A stretch of 64,000 bases of DNA. Origin: Phytobacter palmae (GTDB taxonomy: Bacteria > Pseudomonadota > Gammaproteobacteria > Enterobacterales > Enterobacteriaceae). The notes under the pieces are model-generated. The model made no database searches and was not told the origin of the DNA. It was given only the letters and a program-made list of their open reading frames with translations. The DNA lies in NCBI GenBank assembly GCA_900112785.1, contig FONB01000005.1:248001-312000 (forward strand), read 5' to 3'. A program made the translations under genes and the position numbers. Shown one piece after another: positions 18,187-27,779 of the stretch; the first letter of the stretch is position 1; every line of letters begins with the position of its first letter.

Positions 18187-18246
18187 CAGGTTTTCTGGTC
18201 ACTGATGCCCCGGCATAAGTGCCTTTTTCACGGCAGGAGAAGCAGT

Positions 18247-19137
18247 ATGCTAAGAGGTTTGAGTGCCTTTCCACTCACCCCCATCATCAACAACAATGTG
18301 GATGAAGCCGCGTTTGTTCATCTAATTACTAACCTTGTCGCGGCGGGCGTGGACTCCATCGGCGCAGTGGGTTCGACAGGCAGCTATGCCTATCTCACAC
18401 GCGATGAACGCCGCCGGGTGGCAGAACTGGCCGTGCAGCACGCCGAAGGGATACCGGTGCTGGTGAGCATCGGCGCGATCCGCCTGGACGATGTGCTGGC
18501 GATTGCCGATGACGCACAGCGCGCCGGGGTGAAGGCCGTTATGATGGCGCCGGTATCCTATCAGCGGCTTACGGCCGAGGAAGTCTATACCCTTTACGAA
18601 ACCGTCACCCGTCACCTTTCCGTGCCGCTGTGTCTCTACGATAACCCGGCGACCACCGGTTTTGCCTTTACCGATGACTTACTCGTTGAGATTGCCGCGC
18701 TTCCCGCCGTCTCTTCAATCAAGCTCTCTGCGGTCTCTACCGATCCCACGAAAGGCAAAGAGCGTATTGATGATTTGCGCGCACGCATTCCTGCGTCCGT
18801 CACTATTGGGATCAGTGGCGACTGGCAGGCGGCTACCGGCTTTGCCGCCGGATGTGATGTCTGGTATTCGGTGATTGGCGGGCTGTTCCCTCAGGTAAGC
18901 CTCGCCCTTACGCGCGCCGCGCAGGCGGGAAATCATCGTCTTGCGGGCGAACTGTCCGACCAGCTTGAACCGCTGTGGCAACTGTTTCGTATTCACCGCA
19001 GCCTGCGGGTAATGGCCGCGGCGGCGGAAATCCTGGGCGTGGCCGCCCCTTCCTGCCTGCCTTTCCCTCTGCGTCCACTGGCAGGCGAAGAGAAAGAACA
19101 TCTGTACGCGGTCCTCAAGTCCACCGGCCTGGTGTAG
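18247..19137 (+). CDS. DapA-family aldolase/dehydratase
   Basis: This is a cytosolic TIM-barrel class I lyase of 296 residues in the dihydrodipicolinate synthase/N-acetylneuraminate lyase family. The Schiff-base lysine is K159 (SSIKLSAVS), the catalytic tyrosine is Y131 (CLYDNPATTGF), and the substrate loop reads VGSTGSYAYLT where DapA has GTTGE. The ATG at 18247 has AGGAGAAG upstream, and the codons before it are not conserved. Because the GTTGE loop is altered and the gene stands apart from lysine genes, it is probably not the housekeeping DapA but a paralogue acting on another keto acid. The true substrate is unknown. It follows the EamA gene in the same direction. Confidence 0.85.
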   Translation: MLRGLSAFPLTPIINNNVDEAAFVHLITNLVAAGVDSIGAVGSTGSYAYLTRDERRRVAELAVQHAEGIPVLVSIGAIRLDDVLAIADDAQRAGVKAVMMAPVSYQRLTAEEVYTLYETVTRHLSVPLCLYDNPATTGFAFTDDLLVEIAALPAVSSIKLSAVSTDPTKGKERIDDLRARIPASVTIGISGDWQAATGFAAGCDVWYSVIGGLFPQVSLALTRAAQAGNHRLAGELSDQLEPLWQLFRIHRSLRVMAAAAEILGVAAPSCLPFPLRPLAGEEKEHLYAVLKSTGLV

Positions 19138-19147
19138 CGGTTCTCTA

Positions 19148-19175
19148 CGGGCAGACCTGAGCGTCGGTCTGCCCG
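19148..19175. terminator. Bidirectional terminator at the end of the eCIS cluster
   Basis: CGGGCAGACC at 19148-19157 and GGTCTGCCCG at 19166-19175 form a perfect ten-base stem with an eight-base loop. It separates the DapA-family gene from the last gene of the injection-system block, which ends at 19185. Confidence 0.75.
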
Positions 19176-19184
19176 TTTATGATG

Positions 19185-22100
19185 TTAATGGAACGTCTTA
19201 AGCGCCGCTCGTACCTGTTCTTGTAATACTTTCACCACCGGCCCCCTGCCACTTTCCGGGTTGGTTGTCAGATAGCTTTTGATAACCTGCGCCAGTAATT
19301 TCAGGTTCGCTTCGGACTTATCGTTATGGAAGGCTGCCAGCGCATTATCGACACTTTGGATATTTTTACGGACGGTTTTACCAAATAATCCACTGGTGGT
19401 TGAATAGGATATAAAGTCCGCAGGGCTCATTACCCCGGCAAGACCCGCCATCACAATATTGTCTTGCTCAATTGCCGCCTCCAGCGTCTCGCTGGCCATC
19501 TCAAGTGATTGTTCAAGAGCCTGTGTATCGGGAAAATGCAGCGTTTTGGCCTGATTTTTACTTTCTTCCACTTTGGCCAGTGGCAATGCCAGTCCATTCT
19601 CTTCCAGGATAGCGGGATTTATCTTTGCTAGTTTTTCCATTTTACCGATATTCATTTGAATATCTTTTGTCAATTTTTCTTCTTTATATACCAATGCTTC
19701 ATATTGTTCTTTTAATACTTCAAGGCCGAATTTTTCATTAAATTCCAACAGCCGCTGATTGACATCTGTGCTGTTCATACCTTCGTAAATGGTATTGAAA
19801 TAGATAACTTTTCGGCTCATTAACTTGATATATTTTTCTTTGATGGCTTCGCGCTTTTTGGCGGCAACAACACTCTCTTGCTTTAATGCTTTTAATAGCA
19901 GTTCCACCTCTTCTCTTTCGCGATTGAGCATTGCTTTGCGGATATCGCCGCTACCGCCTATTGTGCGGTTGCTTTTTAATAAGGATTGCTCCTCTTCGCC
20001 TTTGATTTCCCGATAGTCCGGCGTATTGAGTTTATTGTCTTCAATACCCAGATGTTGCGGCGTCTCAGGGACCATCTTATCGTTATTGTCGCCAATTTTA
20101 CCTGTTAACTCGTAATTTCCCATCCGCCACTCAGCAGCCGTATATTCAAACAGGGTTTTATTAATGAAATAAAGTGCCCGGGCTTTGATAACCACGCCGA
20201 TAGAGGCAACGGCTTCCGGCTTAAAACTGTAGTCAATAATTAACGGTTTAATGGCATCGAATGTCCGTTTTTTGCGATTAAATTTCGCGGCACCCTGCAG
20301 ACCCGCATTACTGTGTAACGTTGCCTTCCCTTGTGCAAAGAAACCGGCACTCAGCGCGGCGATAACCTGTGAGCCGATATTCGCTCCCAGCTCGGCGCGC
20401 AGCAAAATAGCACCGGTAAATTTCGCATGATCGCCAACCGACCAGAGACCCTCTTGACCTTTGGCATTGAGCAGAATATCAATGTCCAGATTCGCATCAG
20501 CCCCCAGAGAGCCATAAACCTCAAGGCCAGGGAAGACGGGGAATATCATGGAAACTTGCAGCGGCAAACCGACCGCGAGCTCCTGTAGCGAAAGTGATTT
20601 TTTATAGCCAATCTCACCAAACATCTGTTCGATATTTAGTCGGGCGCTAGCCCCAAATGCCGAAAACCGTATCTCATCCAGCTTCGGTTTAAATGATCTG
20701 ATGGTTAAGCCTGCTTTATTCAGGTTTACCCCTTCGACTTTGAAGGCCACCGAGCCGAAGGGAAGAAAATCCATCAATCCACTATTAAAATCGGGAACAA
20801 AATCGGTCATTTCCTTGCCATTACTGTTCTCGCTGGCGGGCAGTAGCTTAAGTGTTGCGCTCTCCACGGAAAACCCGTCTTTATCGACCTGCCCATTTCG
20901 AATATCCAGACCAAATAGCGACGTCGTGAGATCAGCCGATGCGAGCGATCCTTTAAATCCGTCAGCATCAAATCCAATTTCTAACTGTTTCGCTTTCCCT
21001 TTGACTTTTGCCCGTTCGAGTACTGCATTACTGGAAAGTGTCATGGATTTACCGTTTTGCTTAATCAAAAGTTGCAATTGCTCAAGCGTAAACCCGTCGA
21101 ATAAAGTGATCTTATCCGGTCCTTTCACAATAGCAGTGGCAAAGCTAACCCCATTTTCGTCAATGGTAACATCGCTGACGCTGCCTTCAACGCCAATGGA
21201 TTTAATAAGCAGTTTTGCTGATTTCATTGAAAAGCATTTCTGCTCATGGTTATAACCTAAATCAGTCGCGGCAAAGCTAAACGCATCGTAATTGGCCGTA
21301 ATTTGCCCACCAAAGATTTTGATATGCGTTTTATTATTTTCACTGTCATAGCTGATTTTCGCGCTTCCCTTTGCATCAACCTCAGAGAAGAGCATTTTTA
21401 ACGTCGCATCAACACTAGCAGACCAATGACCGGGCTCTGCGGTGGCTTCGCCTTTTATATGTTCAAGTATGATCTTTTCACCCAACAGACGAATATTTTG
21501 CCCCGTAATATCTCCGCTGCCTTTTACCAATCCATTCTTGATCTGCAACTGCGCGATCGTTGCTTTGATATCCAGTTCGGTAAGTTTTTCGAGATCGAGC
21601 CTGGCTTTCTCCAGCATAAAACCATCGTTGTTACTCAACTGCGCCTTTTCTATTGTGACCAGGCCTGCGCTCTCTTTAAAATTTGTCATACTCCCCTGTT
21701 CAAACGTCCCATCGGCGGCCAGATTCAGTTTAAGATCCGCATCCGCTTTCCAGTCATAAATCTTAAGCACGGCTTCTTGCGCCTCGAAAATCGCCCCCTG
21801 TGCTTTTTTATATTCCGCAGTAATTCCCGTTGCAGAGACGGTGTCATTTCCAAGCGAAAATTTGTGCAACGAGAAGGCCAGTTCATCCAGCCCCTCATTA
21901 CTGACGCTCAGCGACGTCATATGCAATTGACGTACAAGAAAATTATCGCCAAATGCAATCTCATTAATCAGTAATATCGGTTCTCTGGCTTGTAAAATCG
22001 CGCCGCCTTCCCAGGGCAGAATTAATGTCAGCCTACCGTCCTCGCCATAGCTGCCCTGGTAATCAAACAGGCGATACCCCAGCGCAAAGGTGGCATGCAA

Positions 22101-23204
22101 ACCGCCTGTCTGTTCCTCTTTATCCTCTTCTTTTTTCTGGCTGTTTTTCAGGCCAATCGAGCCCACTTTCAGCCAGATGATATGCAAATCGATACTGGCG
22201 AGATCTTTCTTGCGCTCCTCAGGGGTGATGACTTTTTTGTCTTCGTGGGTGGATTCTGTCTTTTCACCTCCCCACCATGTGGAATAAATATGTTTGCCTA
22301 AGTTAAAAACGCTGGTAACCGGGTTTTTAACCGCCTGAATAATCATTTGCAGATAATCCAGAACTTTACGCAACCGACTTACTGCCCCGTCGCCATCGGC
22401 TGCGACCAAAAGCGTGTGGCTGTAATTAACTATCGTCTCATTGGGTAAATAGGTCGCCACTTTCCCGGTGAGGAATAAAATCCCGGTTTTGACGGGCGCG
22501 GGTATGGCATCCCAGATATAGATAGCGATCGTCAACGCATTGGCGAATGTCGTCACTTTGCCCACAATTTGGGTAAAGGTTTCAAGGCGCGTCAATAGAT
22601 AGAGCGTCCCGGTATCGGCAAGCGTCAACAGGCCATTAAGTCCGAGTGTTTTAAACTGTGAACTCAGGAGCGACCACGTGAAATCAGAGACCACGCTGCG
22701 CTGCATTACCGCGTTGTCGCCCTGCCATGCATAACGCTGCACAACGCCGGAGGCCCCGGGCGTCCGATTGTCTGTAAGATGACGCTGACTTGCGGACGCC
22801 AGCGCCTGTTCACCCATTTGCGTTGCCTCGGCCTCCAGGCCTGGGTCATCATTTAACGCCACCCCTTTCATCTGGCGCGTGGCGCTTACGCGTCCCTGCG
22901 CCTGCTGCACAACATGCCCGAGTTCATGGGGTAGATGGTGTTCCTGGCCGGGCGCCAGGTGAACATTGCTCCCCTGCGCATAGGCGTGAGCGCCGTACTC
23001 CCCGGGTTTGTCCGAGTTGTAATGTACCCGTACATGATCGAGCGAGATGCCGGATACCCCCTCCATACCGGTTTTTAACTTGTCAGGTATGCCGGTTTTT
23101 GCGGACGACCGATTATCCTGCAGCGCGTTACGTGCCGGGCGCTGCGCCGCCTGCTGATGCCTTTTCCCCGCGGGTTCTGCGCGACGTTGTGTGTACTTTG
23201 CCAT
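19185..23204 (-). CDS. Giant DUF4157 protein, probable eCIS cargo
   Basis: This 1339-residue protein is the last gene of the injection-system operon. Residues about 37-105 are the eCIS-associated DUF4157 domain, with HELGH at 93-97 and the preceding DHVRVHYN and GSNVHLAPGQEHHLP stretches. In known systems this domain marks toxins for loading. Residues about 200-290 are hydrophobic and helical. Residues about 340-1010 are a long beta-rich region built on a recurring pattern of DGF-x-L/V-E-x-A-x-L. The remainder (about 1090-1250) is coiled coil rich in Lys and Glu. I recognise no known toxin domain. It could be a cargo, a lumen filler or a structural partner. The AAA+ gene ends 3 bases before it starts. 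Confidence 0.8.
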   Translation of the reverse strand: MAKYTQRRAEPAGKRHQQAAQRPARNALQDNRSSAKTGIPDKLKTGMEGVSGISLDHVRVHYNSDKPGEYGAHAYAQGSNVHLAPGQEHHLPHELGHVVQQAQGRVSATRQMKGVALNDDPGLEAEATQMGEQALASASQRHLTDNRTPGASGVVQRYAWQGDNAVMQRSVVSDFTWSLLSSQFKTLGLNGLLTLADTGTLYLLTRLETFTQIVGKVTTFANALTIAIYIWDAIPAPVKTGILFLTGKVATYLPNETIVNYSHTLLVAADGDGAVSRLRKVLDYLQMIIQAVKNPVTSVFNLGKHIYSTWWGGEKTESTHEDKKVITPEERKKDLASIDLHIIWLKVGSIGLKNSQKKEEDKEEQTGGLHATFALGYRLFDYQGSYGEDGRLTLILPWEGGAILQAREPILLINEIAFGDNFLVRQLHMTSLSVSNEGLDELAFSLHKFSLGNDTVSATGITAEYKKAQGAIFEAQEAVLKIYDWKADADLKLNLAADGTFEQGSMTNFKESAGLVTIEKAQLSNNDGFMLEKARLDLEKLTELDIKATIAQLQIKNGLVKGSGDITGQNIRLLGEKIILEHIKGEATAEPGHWSASVDATLKMLFSEVDAKGSAKISYDSENNKTHIKIFGGQITANYDAFSFAATDLGYNHEQKCFSMKSAKLLIKSIGVEGSVSDVTIDENGVSFATAIVKGPDKITLFDGFTLEQLQLLIKQNGKSMTLSSNAVLERAKVKGKAKQLEIGFDADGFKGSLASADLTTSLFGLDIRNGQVDKDGFSVESATLKLLPASENSNGKEMTDFVPDFNSGLMDFLPFGSVAFKVEGVNLNKAGLTIRSFKPKLDEIRFSAFGASARLNIEQMFGEIGYKKSLSLQELAVGLPLQVSMIFPVFPGLEVYGSLGADANLDIDILLNAKGQEGLWSVGDHAKFTGAILLRAELGANIGSQVIAALSAGFFAQGKATLHSNAGLQGAAKFNRKKRTFDAIKPLIIDYSFKPEAVASIGVVIKARALYFINKTLFEYTAAEWRMGNYELTGKIGDNNDKMVPETPQHLGIEDNKLNTPDYREIKGEEEQSLLKSNRTIGGSGDIRKAMLNREREEVELLLKALKQESVVAAKKREAIKEKYIKLMSRKVIYFNTIYEGMNSTDVNQRLLEFNEKFGLEVLKEQYEALVYKEEKLTKDIQMNIGKMEKLAKINPAILEENGLALPLAKVEESKNQAKTLHFPDTQALEQSLEMASETLEAAIEQDNIVMAGLAGVMSPADFISYSTTSGLFGKTVRKNIQSVDNALAAFHNDKSEANLKLLAQVIKSYLTTNPESGRGPVVKVLQEQVRAALKTFH

Positions 23205-23207
23205 GAT

Positions 23208-24623
23208 TTACGGCTCTTCCGGCGACGAAAAGGGGGATGCGGCAGATGACGAAAAACGCATCGTCTTGTTCTCTTTGTGAAATTCCTGACGGATACTGCC
23301 AATCAGTTCATCGCGGTACACCACCCGCTGGTCGTGGCTGATGGCCTGTAACGCACACTGGCGCAGGACATTGATGATTTGCCCCCCGGAGAGTTCAAAA
23401 TCATCGGCAATTTGCACTAAATCGATGTCGTCGCCTAATTCGCATACATCCTCAAACGCCTGCTGCCAAAGCAGTAAACGCTCGTCGGGGCCGGGTAAGG
23501 TAAACTCGACCATGCTCTGGAAGCGGCGGGTAAAGGCCTCATCCATATTGGCTTTCAGGTTGGTGGCCAGAATCACCGTGCCGGGGAAATCCTCGATGCG
23601 CTGCAACAGGTAGCCCGTTAGCTGGTTGGCGTGGCGGTCATTGGAGGATTGGGTGGCGGTACGTTTGCCGAACAGGGCATCCGCTTCATCAAAAAAGAGG
23701 ATCCAGTTTTTATAGCTTGCCGCGTCAAACACACGGGAGAGGTTTTTCTCCGTTTCGCCAATGTACTTTGAGACCACCATCGCCAAATCCACCCGGTACA
23801 CCTCGCGCTCACTCACTTTCGCCAGCAGTGCGGCGGTGAGCGTTTTCCCGGTACCCGGCGGGCCATAGAACAGTGCGCGATAGCCCGGTTTTACTTTCCG
23901 GTCCAGTTGCCAGTCCTGCATCAGGATATCGCCATAGGTAAGCCAGGCGCGGATGTCATCGACCTTCGCCATCACCCGGTCATCGAGCACCAGATCACTC
24001 CACTGTAGCGGCGTCTCCAGAGGGTGAGCGGGAAAATCCATGCTCATTTCTGGTCGGGGATGCTGGCCGGTGATGAGAAATGTCAGCCATGGTTCATTAA
24101 TGCGATAGACGCCTGCCCACGCGGGCAATGCCGGGTCGGCGGGCATCAGTGTCGTGACCTGCTCGGCCATAAAACGGTGTCGGGGCGAGAGAATATGCAT
24201 GGTCTCAAGCCGCCAGGCCGGGTCGTTACCCGCTAACAAGAAATTAAGCGTCTGACCGGTAGGCACAAATCCGCTGAACGCTTTATCCGTAACCCCGCCA
24301 AATTCGCTGAACCCGCGTTCGGTATGCTGATTGAGCCCAAAAAGTCGGTCCAGCGCGTCGGGGCGAATGGCGGGTGCCATTGCCAGCGCCAGCGCCAGGC
24401 GCTCGAAAACATTCAACTCCCAGTGGAGCACCAAATCAGCATAGACGCTGCTGTGCCGTTCCAGCGCCGGAGGGGTTATCTCGAGCCAGTGGTTTTCATG
24501 CCCTGGCTGGCGCAGATAACAGCGAATGACCTGTTCAATGACCTGAGATAACCAGCCCGTTTCACGGTAAAGCGCAGCAATATTATGCTCCGGGGCAATC
24601 ACGCTATGCCTGGATGAAGCCAT
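23208..24623 (-). CDS. AAA+ ATPase of contractile injection system (Afp15/Pvc15-like)
   Basis: This cytosolic ATPase of 471 residues has Walker A GPPGTGKT near residue 254, Walker B LFFDEADALFG near residue 308, and a C-terminal AAA lid with LSGGQIINVLRQCALQAI. The N-terminal 200 residues are the eCIS-type regulatory region. Afp15/Pvc15 ATPases are needed for particle assembly and for loading or folding of cargo. The ATG at 24623 has GAGGT upstream; an in-frame ATG 16 codons earlier is less likely. It sits directly upstream of the DUF4157 gene, which fits a role in handling that protein. Confidence 0.92.
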   Translation of the reverse strand: MASSRHSVIAPEHNIAALYRETGWLSQVIEQVIRCYLRQPGHENHWLEITPPALERHSSVYADLVLHWELNVFERLALALAMAPAIRPDALDRLFGLNQHTERGFSEFGGVTDKAFSGFVPTGQTLNFLLAGNDPAWRLETMHILSPRHRFMAEQVTTLMPADPALPAWAGVYRINEPWLTFLITGQHPRPEMSMDFPAHPLETPLQWSDLVLDDRVMAKVDDIRAWLTYGDILMQDWQLDRKVKPGYRALFYGPPGTGKTLTAALLAKVSEREVYRVDLAMVVSKYIGETEKNLSRVFDAASYKNWILFFDEADALFGKRTATQSSNDRHANQLTGYLLQRIEDFPGTVILATNLKANMDEAFTRRFQSMVEFTLPGPDERLLLWQQAFEDVCELGDDIDLVQIADDFELSGGQIINVLRQCALQAISHDQRVVYRDELIGSIRQEFHKENKTMRFSSSAASPFSSPEEP

Positions 24624-24728
24624 GATGTCTACCTCGTTAACCTGTCGTCTGGCCCGTTGATGCCGCGTCACGGCCGGGGCGCGATCGCAAGACCGGCCCG
24701 GCAGATAAACGCGGCCCCTGCCGAATCG

Positions 24729-25952
24729 TTACGCGGCAAAGGCGGCCGCTTTTGCCGCCCCCAGACCGGCATTTAACGAATTGAGTGACGCCGTGGCGCG
24801 GGCCAGCTCGGCTTTTGCAGACTCCAGTTGGGTGTTTGCCATGTTGCTGGCCGCTAATGCCGACTGATAGTGCTCTACGGCACGCTGGTAGCCACGTTGA
24901 ATCAGGGTATAGAGCGCATTGTCCTGCTGACTGCGGATAACCAGATTGAGTTGGGCGATATAGAAGTCTGCCTGACGGGTAAGATTGTTGAGCGTCTCGC
25001 TGGAGTCGCGATACTCCTGACGCGCGGTATCCATCGCCATCCGTGCCTGGATAGCCTCTTGTTGCAGGCTCAGTACACGTTCGGACAGCTCCTCGCTTCT
25101 GCTCTGAGCCGACACGCTCTCCCCCTCCGAAGAAGTGACGTTGTCACCTGATACATTGTCGGCAGGCAGTGTGCTGGCGGTGGCCTCAGGGGCAACAGGT
25201 CTGTTGAGTTGCCCCAGTTGCGCTTCATATTGCTGGGTCTTCTCATTTTGCCGGGACATCAGATTTTGGTTCTCGCGCTGTGCTTTGCCGAGCGCTTTGA
25301 GCACCTTCTCAACGCTTTTAATGACCGCGTTTACCCGTTTCTGCGCGGTGCTCTCCTGAACATCAAGAGAGGTTCCTGTCAACAGCGTCAGCCACTGTTG
25401 CGCCTGTCTGGCTTCCAGTGCCGACACGCTACCGGCTTCATCCACCGAAGCCGCGCTGGCATAGCTGCTTTGTAGCGCCGTCAGGGTTAGCGCGACGGCG
25501 TTGTTGGCATCACTCGTGGCCTGGTTTAATACCGAAACCAGCGCATCGGGAATCACATTGTTCGCCGCCTTCTGGCGGTTAACAAAACCCGAGAGTTTCT
25601 CGACTACGTCTGCGGAAAAGATGAGCTGTTCGATCAGTTCCGCCATGTGTTTACTCGTCTCCCTGACATTTTTCAGGCTCTTGTCCGTCTGCTGGCTGAC
25701 AAGGAGAGAGTAACGTTGCAGCGTCTCGACGTTAGCCACCAGGGTTTTAGCCTGATTAAGATTGGCCAGCGCCGCGTCTTTTTTACTGTCGGCATCGGCT
25801 AACTGAGCGGCGAAACTGGCCTGCTTCGCCGTCAGAGACGTCACCACGGTAGTCAGTTGATTTACCCGAAATTGCGCTTTGTTCGCCTGGCTTGTCAGCG
25901 CGTCAATCTCGGCATTCTTCTGTTCGGCAATGCCATTTTTCATGCTTTTCAT
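24729..25952 (-). CDS. Unrecognised coiled-coil protein of eCIS operon
   Basis: This 407-residue protein is almost wholly alpha-helical, rich in Ala, Gln, Ser and Leu with heptad-like spacing, and very poor in proline and glycine. A low-complexity break lies at about residues 250-285 (PADNVSGDNVTSSEGES). GGAG lies upstream of the ATG at 25952. I recognise no family. It lies between the tape measure and the ATPase, where Afp/PVC clusters usually carry fibre genes nearby, and it follows another unrecognised helical protein after 19 bases. It could be a fibre component, a chaperone or a secreted partner. No signal peptide is seen. Confidence 0.75.
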   Translation of the reverse strand: MKSMKNGIAEQKNAEIDALTSQANKAQFRVNQLTTVVTSLTAKQASFAAQLADADSKKDAALANLNQAKTLVANVETLQRYSLLVSQQTDKSLKNVRETSKHMAELIEQLIFSADVVEKLSGFVNRQKAANNVIPDALVSVLNQATSDANNAVALTLTALQSSYASAASVDEAGSVSALEARQAQQWLTLLTGTSLDVQESTAQKRVNAVIKSVEKVLKALGKAQRENQNLMSRQNEKTQQYEAQLGQLNRPVAPEATASTLPADNVSGDNVTSSEGESVSAQSRSEELSERVLSLQQEAIQARMAMDTARQEYRDSSETLNNLTRQADFYIAQLNLVIRSQQDNALYTLIQRGYQRAVEHYQSALAASNMANTQLESAKAELARATASLNSLNAGLGAAKAAAFAA

Positions 25953-25971
25953 CCTCTGCGCTCCTTACGGA

Positions 25972-27717
25972 TTAACCTTCGTTGGGGGTTTCGTTATTGT
26001 CGCCGCCACTGGCGTCGGAGGCCGGTGCGGCGGCTTTTGCAACGACCGACACGTCCTCACGACTGCCCGCCAGCGGAATTAGCGTTTCTGCCTTCGCCCC
26101 GAACGACAAGGTGCTACTCCAGGCACTGGCGTTTGTGTTGATGGCTGACGGCACCGCCAGCACCACTGGCAGGTATTCGATACCGGGGACCAGTAGCGCG
26201 CCAAAATTGTCAGTCATATCATCCGGGATAACGGCTTTCATGCTGCGCTCAAGTCCCCCCGCTACCAGTTGCGTACTGCTGCAATGCGCGACACGGTAAT
26301 TTGCGCCCGGCACCTGTTCAGCAATCGCTTTGTTGAAGTAAAAACCGATCGCCGCATCGCCACTCTGCGCATCGGTGTCCTCACTCGTCATAAAGCCCCC
26401 GGTCAACGGCTGCCCGGAGTGCAATAACATGACGCGAAACTCCTGGCGGGTGATGTCTTCGCTTAACGGCGGCAGTGTGAACAGAACCGATTTTTTGTCC
26501 TGGCTAAAGGCAATTCCTTTCGCCTGACCAAGCGGCACCTGCAGAGTGACGGGTAACGAGACGCAGGAGAGGATGTTATTAAAGGAGTTGATATATTTCT
26601 GGTAAGGCAGACTCAGCACGACATACACGCCCGCCACATAACTGACGCCTGCGGCCAATAAATCACCGTCGATATCCATAACCGTTGACCCTGATGCGCG
26701 CACGGGCAACACCACCTGCCAGCTATCATCTGCGGTTACTGCGTGGAAATATTTCGTCGGTTCGGTATTAAACAGCGCCTCAATCTGCTCCAGTTTTACG
26801 CTCGCGGCATTTTCCGCTTTCGCAATAAACACATAATGTTCGGGATTGGCCGCAGGGATAGTAATGTCGCTTCCCAGGTGAATTCCCGCGCCTTCCGGAT
26901 AAGTGGTAAAAGGTTGCTGATACGGATCCAGACTCACGGCAAGACCGTCAAACGTGTCGGTGACACTGGCGATGAGATTAAAGTTAAGCGCCCGGTTGCA
27001 CTCATCCACCGCGCTGTTGATGGCGTTCATTTCACGCTCAGTATCCTCCAGCACCCCTTCGGCCAGTTTTTCGGCATTGCTGGCCGTTGCGAGCGTTGTC
27101 TGCCCGGCGACAACCTGCTGAGAAAGTGCCGTAAACTGGGCATTGGCCGCTCCCTGCACCGTTTTCAGCGCCGCACGAGCCAGGGCGGATTGATTCACCA
27201 GATCGGTGGCAATTACTTCCGAACTGGCGGCGGCGGCATCCATCGCCAGCCGGGTGATGTACTCCGCATGATTGGCGGTAGTGCGGATAAAACTATTAGC
27301 TTCGAGCGTTTTTCTGTAGATATCCGTGCCGTAACAGGCGGCCGCGGCGATGTTTAACGCGCTGCCCAGTTCCGCCGCGAGGGTGGAAATCGCCTTTGCG
27401 GCGGCCTGAATACCTGCCGCCGTGGCGGCACTGTTGGTTACGGTGGTGGCAGTTGCCTGTTGTACAAGCGCTGCCGACGCATCCAGATTGGTCGCCAGGT
27501 TATCGCACTCCACCCCCTGTTCGCTTATCAAACGACTGGCCAGCAGTTGTTGTTTCACCTCCGTCAGGCTCTCATAGGCATTGAGTTGTGCGCCCTGGGC
27601 ATAGTACAAACTGTATTGCGCGCTGCAGTTCTGCGATTGCAGTTGCTGCTGCTGCGCATACAGGCCCGCAAGGGTGTTTCCTGCGGCGCTCTGTACGTTT
27701 TCACGGTACGAGTTCAT
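25972..27717 (-). CDS. Unrecognised two-part protein of eCIS operon
   Basis: This 581-residue protein has an alanine-rich helical half (about 1-245; QSAAGNTLAGLYAQQQQLQSQ, many AxxxA spacings). It is followed by a beta-rich half (about 250-560) with strands such as HYVFIAKAENAASVKL, DSWQVVLPVRASG and QEFRVMLLHSGQPLTGG. A glycine/aspartate/glutamate-rich tail ends it. The helical stalk plus beta domain would suit a host-binding fibre or a surface cap, but no known receptor-binding domain is visible. It lies just downstream of the tape measure gene. Function is open. Confidence 0.75.
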   Translation of the reverse strand: MNSYRENVQSAAGNTLAGLYAQQQQLQSQNCSAQYSLYYAQGAQLNAYESLTEVKQQLLASRLISEQGVECDNLATNLDASAALVQQATATTVTNSAATAAGIQAAAKAISTLAAELGSALNIAAAACYGTDIYRKTLEANSFIRTTANHAEYITRLAMDAAAASSEVIATDLVNQSALARAALKTVQGAANAQFTALSQQVVAGQTTLATASNAEKLAEGVLEDTEREMNAINSAVDECNRALNFNLIASVTDTFDGLAVSLDPYQQPFTTYPEGAGIHLGSDITIPAANPEHYVFIAKAENAASVKLEQIEALFNTEPTKYFHAVTADDSWQVVLPVRASGSTVMDIDGDLLAAGVSYVAGVYVVLSLPYQKYINSFNNILSCVSLPVTLQVPLGQAKGIAFSQDKKSVLFTLPPLSEDITRQEFRVMLLHSGQPLTGGFMTSEDTDAQSGDAAIGFYFNKAIAEQVPGANYRVAHCSSTQLVAGGLERSMKAVIPDDMTDNFGALLVPGIEYLPVVLAVPSAINTNASAWSSTLSFGAKAETLIPLAGSREDVSVVAKAAAPASDASGGDNNETPNEG

Positions 27718-27779
27718 CGTTTCACCTTCCCCTTCGTTCGTTGATTAACGTTCCACGGCTTACCCCGTCACAGCGCCGC

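Noticed and set aside
18247-19137. Housekeeping dihydrodipicolinate synthase
   Set aside because: The GTTGE-type substrate loop is altered to GSTGS and no lysine genes are nearby, although the catalytic Lys and Tyr are kept.
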